From the NCBI GenBank assembly GCA_030672225.1, contig DAOVGW010000001.1:1-15368 (forward strand): a stretch of DNA of 15,368 nucleotides, written 5' to 3'. Positions 13,169 through 15,368 of this stretch are shown here, piece by piece. Below the pieces are notes generated by a model that saw nothing but the letters and a program-made list of their open reading frames with translations, had not been told where the DNA came from and ran no database searches. The stretch is from Dehalococcoidales bacterium (GTDB lineage Bacteria; Chloroflexota; Dehalococcoidia; Dehalococcoidales; ARS1013). A program made the position numbers and the translations under genes. The stretch's first letter is position 1; each line of letters begins with the position of its first letter.

Positions 13169-14208
13169 AGCAATATAACTTTACTTTCCGGCCTGTCTAC
13201 CACCTGCCCGACAATGGCCGCTTCTTTATAGCCCACCTGTCTGAGCTGGTCAAGCATCTTGTTCGCCACTAATGGAGATACGGATATTAGTAACCCACCC
13301 GAAGTCTGAGGGTCACAGAAAATATCCAGCATAAAATCCGCCACTTCACCGGCCGACTCAATCATATCTGAGCGAAACTCCCTATTGGCATACATACCTT
13401 CTGGAATAAGCCCCATCTCGGCAAAATCAACAACCTCACTAATAAAGGGAACACTATCACAACAAAGCTCAACGGCGACACCGCTATTCTGAGCCATCTC
13501 ACAGGCATGTCCCAGAAGACCAAAGCCGGTGACATCGGTACAGGCATGAGCCCCCAGAGATACCATAACTTGCGATGCTTTCACATTTAGAGCTGTCATC
13601 TGCTCAGTAAGCTTTTGAAGAGTTTTATCACCAAGACGTCCGGCTTTCAGCGCCGTACTTAGAATTCCGGTACCCAGTGGTTTAGTAAGTATTAGTTTAT
13701 CTCCAATCTTAGCCCCACTTTTAGTTATTATCTTCTGCGGATGAACAATACCGACAACAGACAGCCCATACTTTAGCTCATCATCCTTTACGCTGTGTCC
13801 ACCAACCAGTGTTACCTCGGCCTCGTCCATCTTAGCCAGGGCACCACCCAGAATCCGCTGCAAGACTTCTATATCCAGAGTCCCGCTGGGAAAGCAAACC
13901 ACGTTCATCGCCGTAATGGGCTTAGCCCCCATAGCATAGACATCACTTAAAGCATTGGCGGCAGCAATCATACCAAAGCTATAAGGGTCATTGACTATCG
14001 GTGTGATAAAGTCTATTGTCTGCACAATAGCCAAATCATCTCTCAATTTATACACCCCGGCGTCATCAGCTCTCTGCAAACCCACAATCAGATTTGGGTC
14101 ACTGCGAAGAGGCAGACGACAAAGCACTTTGTCTAAGTCACCCGGACTTAGTTTGGCAGCTCAACCGGAATAGCGAGAGTAAGCAGTAAGATTATTTGTC
14201 TCAGCCAC
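13165..14208 (-). CDS. selD: Selenophosphate synthetase SelD, itself a selenoprotein (Sec at residue 16)
   Basis: A call that treats TGA as stop starts at 14127 and lacks the active site. Reading through the in-frame TGA at 14161-14163 extends the protein to a GTG at 14206-14208, giving MAETNNLTAYSRYSGUAAK and on, 347 residues, the same length as E. coli SelD. U16 and K19 match catalytic Cys17 and Lys20 of E. coli, and LTAYSRYSG-U-AAKLSPGDL is the family N-terminus. Metal and ATP motifs follow: ADDAGVY (about 47-53), DFITPIVNDPYSFG (66-79), ALSDVYAMGAKP and GGHSVKDDELKYG. It makes selenophosphate from selenide and ATP. A SECIS-like hairpin lies just after the TGA. AGGGGGTG lies about 6 nt before the GTG. 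tRNA-Sec is 47 bp upstream, and selA overlaps by ATGA. Confidence 0.93.
14133..14151 (-). promoter_or_regulatory. Candidate SECIS element of selD
   Basis: On the minus strand CTAAGTC and GACTTAG form a perfect 7-bp stem around the loop CGGGT. The stem begins 9 nt after the TGA, and the loop lies about 17-21 nt after it, within the range for bacterial SECIS loops. The loop has G residues, as expected for SelB binding. Confidence 0.65.
14161..14163 (-). other. In-frame TGA read as selenocysteine
   Basis: This codon replaces the catalytic Cys codon of selD. SelA, SelB and tRNA-Sec are encoded alongside, so the cell can decode it. Confidence 0.88.
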
Positions 14209-14255
14209 TTTTCTCACCCCCTCTCTTGGGCCTAGTGCCAACACCAGCTAAAAAT

Positions 14256-14350
14256 TGGCGGAGGGGGAGGGAATCGAACCCCCCACGGCAATTAAGATTG
14301 CCGCCAACGGATTTGAAGTCCGCAAGGCCCACCAGAGCCTATCCGCCTCC
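14256..14350 (-). tRNA. selC: tRNA-Sec (TCA), selC
   Basis: This 95-nt RNA including an encoded CCA has anticodon TCA (14314-14316) in loop CTTCAAA. A long variable arm (CGGCAAT/ATTGCCG with a 4-nt loop, 14286-14303) and a 6-bp D stem (AGGCTC/GGGCCT) with a 4-nt loop TGGT are typical of bacterial tRNA-Sec. The 5' strand GGAGGCGG faces CCCCTCC: only 12 nt lie between the T loop and G73, where E. coli has 13. This leaves C6 bulged or mismatched. It lies 47 bp upstream of selD on the same strand and may be co-transcribed with it. Confidence 0.93.
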
Positions 14351-14357
14351 AAGTAAA

Positions 14358-14387
14358 ATCATACCACAAAATGGACTAGTCTGTCCC
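14358..14387 (-). promoter_or_regulatory. Possible promoter of tRNA-Sec and the sel genes
   Basis: The minus strand has GGGACA (14382-14387), an 18-bp spacer and TATGAT (14358-14363), 7 bp before the tRNA-Sec 5' end. The -10 box is good; the -35 box matches four of six positions. Confidence 0.4.
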
Positions 14388-14511
14388 AAATATCAATCCA
14401 ATGGCTGCCGAAATTTTTGGTATTCTTTAACCGAGGCCACCCAAGCCACCACACGGAAGGAATTAATCTCATCAAAATGAAGACCCAGCAGCGATACGAT
14501 ACTAGAGTCCA

Positions 14512-14915
14512 ATGCCGAATTGTCAGCCAGGGACAGCAGTAGCCGGGATAGAGGTTATCCCATTATACATCCCCGAGGCTAAGTTAGATATGGTAGAGGA
14601 ACTCTGCCAGACCAGAGACAAGGGAGGATGCTTGAGGTTATCCCCTTTAAGGTAAAGCAGGTAGGTACTGTTGTTACCGGGAATGAGGTTTTTAAGGGGA
14701 GAATCAAGGACAAGTTTGGCAAGACTATTAAAAGAAAGGTTAAGGTGCCAGGCTCAGTCATAAATCACCAGATTATGATCCCTGATGATGAGGAGCTGAT
14801 TACACAGGCTATTGCTGAGATGAGAGCTAAGGGCACTAAGGTAATAGTTGTTTGTGGCGAGCTGTGCCTTAATTGTGACGGGTACATCTTCCCCATCTGG
14901 CCTTTCGGTAAGTAA
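14512..14915 (+). pseudogene. Frameshifted molybdopterin-binding (MoCF_biosynth/MoeA-like) gene fragment
   Basis: Frame 1 from 14512 reads PGTAVAGIEVIPLYIPEAKL, then MVEELCQTRDKG. Near 14622-14628 one base is missing, and the protein continues in a second frame as MLEVIPFKVKQVGTVVTGNE, then FKGRIKDKFG, SVINHQIMIPDDEELITQAI and KVIVVCG. VVTGNEVFKGRIKDKFG and the later PDDEE segment match the molybdopterin-binding fold of MoeA/MogA-type proteins. After VIVVCG the expected GGMSVDPDD loop is lost and the frame ends in unrelated residues. Both the N-terminal part and the C-terminal half are missing, so the gene is decayed. It lies upstream of a molybdoenzyme gene on the same strand, consistent with a former cofactor-synthesis partner. 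Confidence 0.75.
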
Positions 14916-14958
14916 TGCCACCATTGCGATTTCATTTTAGAATTATTTGGTTTTTGAC

Positions 14959-14988
14959 TTGACAAATGGAAAAGCTTGGTGCTATAAT
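14959..14988 (+). promoter_or_regulatory. Upstream promoter P1 of the formate-dehydrogenase-like gene
   Basis: TTGACA (14959-14964), an 18-bp spacer and TATAAT (14983-14988) match the consensus. The -10 box is centred in a perfect inverted repeat, GGTGC-TATAAT-GCACC (14978-14993), a likely operator. Confidence 0.7.
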
Positions 14989-15061
14989 GCACCGTATTTT
15001 TTTTAAAAAATTGAAAATTAGTGTAACCTTTTATTTATTTTAGAATTATTTGGTTTTTGAC

Positions 15062-15091
15062 TTGACAAGTAAAACCACTCAGTGTTACAAT
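15062..15091 (+). promoter_or_regulatory. Downstream promoter P2 of the formate-dehydrogenase-like gene
   Basis: TTGACA (15062-15067), an 18-bp spacer and TACAAT (15086-15091). It sits in the second repeat unit at the same place as P1, but the inverted repeat around the -10 box is not kept. Confidence 0.65.
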
Positions 15092-15176
15092 GCTTGTCAT
15101 ATTTTTTAAAAAATTGAAAATTAGTGCAACCTTATAAAATAAAGAATAAAACTAAAAAGTAGGAGGTAAAAGGGCT

Positions 15177-15368
15177 ATGGAAATAAGTCGAAGAAAATTC
15201 ATAAAGGGCTCCGGTGCTGGGTTAGGTGGTATTTTTCTGTTTGGTGCACTTACTGATGATGCCGTCCTAGCCAGCCCCCCCAATGCTATACCACTCAAGA
15301 AACAGATTGGTGAAGTTACTACCATTTGTCCCTATGATGCCTCAGGCTGTGGTTTTGTGGTTGCCGTC
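15177..15368 (+). CDS. Formate dehydrogenase-like molybdopterin oxidoreductase, N-terminal part (runs off the window)
   Basis: The first 64 codons are visible. MEISRRKFIKGSGAGLGGIF is a twin-arginine (Tat) signal: SRRKFIK, a hydrophobic stretch, and a likely cut after AVLA near residue 32. After it comes TTICPYDASGCGFVVAV, the position of the N-terminal [4Fe-4S] motif of the DMSO reductase family. The usual C-x2-C-x3-C reads C-x2-D-x3-C here, with Asp in place of the second Cys. The enzyme would be folded in the cytoplasm and exported. The sel genes next door suggest a selenocysteine formate dehydrogenase, but the Sec codon would be beyond the edge, and other family members remain possible. 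The ATG follows AGGAGG (15161-15166) at 10-nt spacing, and transcription is likely from two tandem promoters. Confidence 0.8.
   Translation, partial: MEISRRKFIKGSGAGLGGIFLFGALTDDAVLASPPNAIPLKKQIGEVTTICPYDASGCGFVVAV

Larger units (their letters stand above)
14934..15139 (+). repeat. Tandem duplication of a 103-bp promoter unit
   Basis: Unit 1 begins at 14934 and unit 2 at 15037. The first 32 bp are identical (ending in TTTTTGACTTGACAA), and the end blocks are nearly identical (T-run, A6, TTGAAAATTAGTG, then T or C, AACCTT). The middle parts diverge. Each unit carries one promoter and an AT-rich T-run/A-tract segment, which may bend DNA. Confidence 0.85.

Noticed and set aside
14196..14480. 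Plus-strand open frame of 94 codons
   Set aside because: It runs across the whole tRNA-Sec gene on the other strand and has no protein features.
1..15368. CRISPR array
   Set aside because: No regularly spaced repeats with unique spacers were found. The only tandem repeats are the two 103-bp promoter units and the two 20-bp units.

Overview
The window looks like a chromosomal segment of an anaerobic or microaerophilic bacterium, most likely from the Chloroflexota (class Dehalococcoidia or a relative). The placement is an inference. It rests on an anaerobe-style oxygen-defence set (flavodiiron protein, tandem ferritin-like protein, divergent Fe/Mn superoxide dismutase), a bacterial NrpR-type regulator, a complete selenocysteine machinery next to a Tat-exported formate-dehydrogenase-like gene, and a small DUF5679 protein. 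No sequence comparison could be run.

Layout. (1) 1-3115, minus strand: a 46-residue DUF5679 zinc-ribbon gene with its own promoter, and an oxidative-stress operon in the order flavodiiron protein, double ferritin-like protein, superoxide dismutase. (2) 3159-6711, minus strand: a copper-homeostasis group in the order csoR, a gene remnant, copA, and a small YHS-domain gene in frame with copA just past its stop. csoR has a sigma70-type promoter overlapping an inverted repeat that fits a CsoR operator. (3) 6840-7920, minus strand: an NrpR-type (DUF128) regulator behind a perfect TTGACA-17-TATAAT promoter, with a GGCA-N6-TGCC site at the expected start of transcription. (4) 8079-9850: a plus-strand Smr gene, a palindromic intergenic repeat, tRNA-His, a tRNA-Arg-like gene without a T arm, a two-helix Ala/Gly-rich membrane protein, a decayed HerA/DUF87-type ATPase, and a 38-nt copy of a tmRNA 3' end. 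This stretch reads as an old integration scar. (5) 9861-14350, minus strand: tRNA-Sec, selD, selA, selB, nearly contiguous. SelD is itself a selenoprotein: its start lies upstream of an in-frame TGA, so a standard call truncates it by 27 residues. (6) 14512-15368, plus strand: a frameshifted molybdopterin-binding-domain pseudogene, a tandemly duplicated promoter unit of 103 bp, and the start of a formate-dehydrogenase-like molybdoenzyme with a Tat signal.

How the parts fit. SelD makes selenophosphate, SelA converts Ser-tRNA-Sec to Sec-tRNA-Sec, and SelB delivers it to UGA codons. The likely clients are SelD itself and the formate dehydrogenase that begins at the right edge, whose possible Sec codon lies beyond the window. 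The flavodiiron protein, ferritin-like protein and SOD together remove O2, superoxide and free iron. CsoR, CopA and the YHS protein handle Cu(I).
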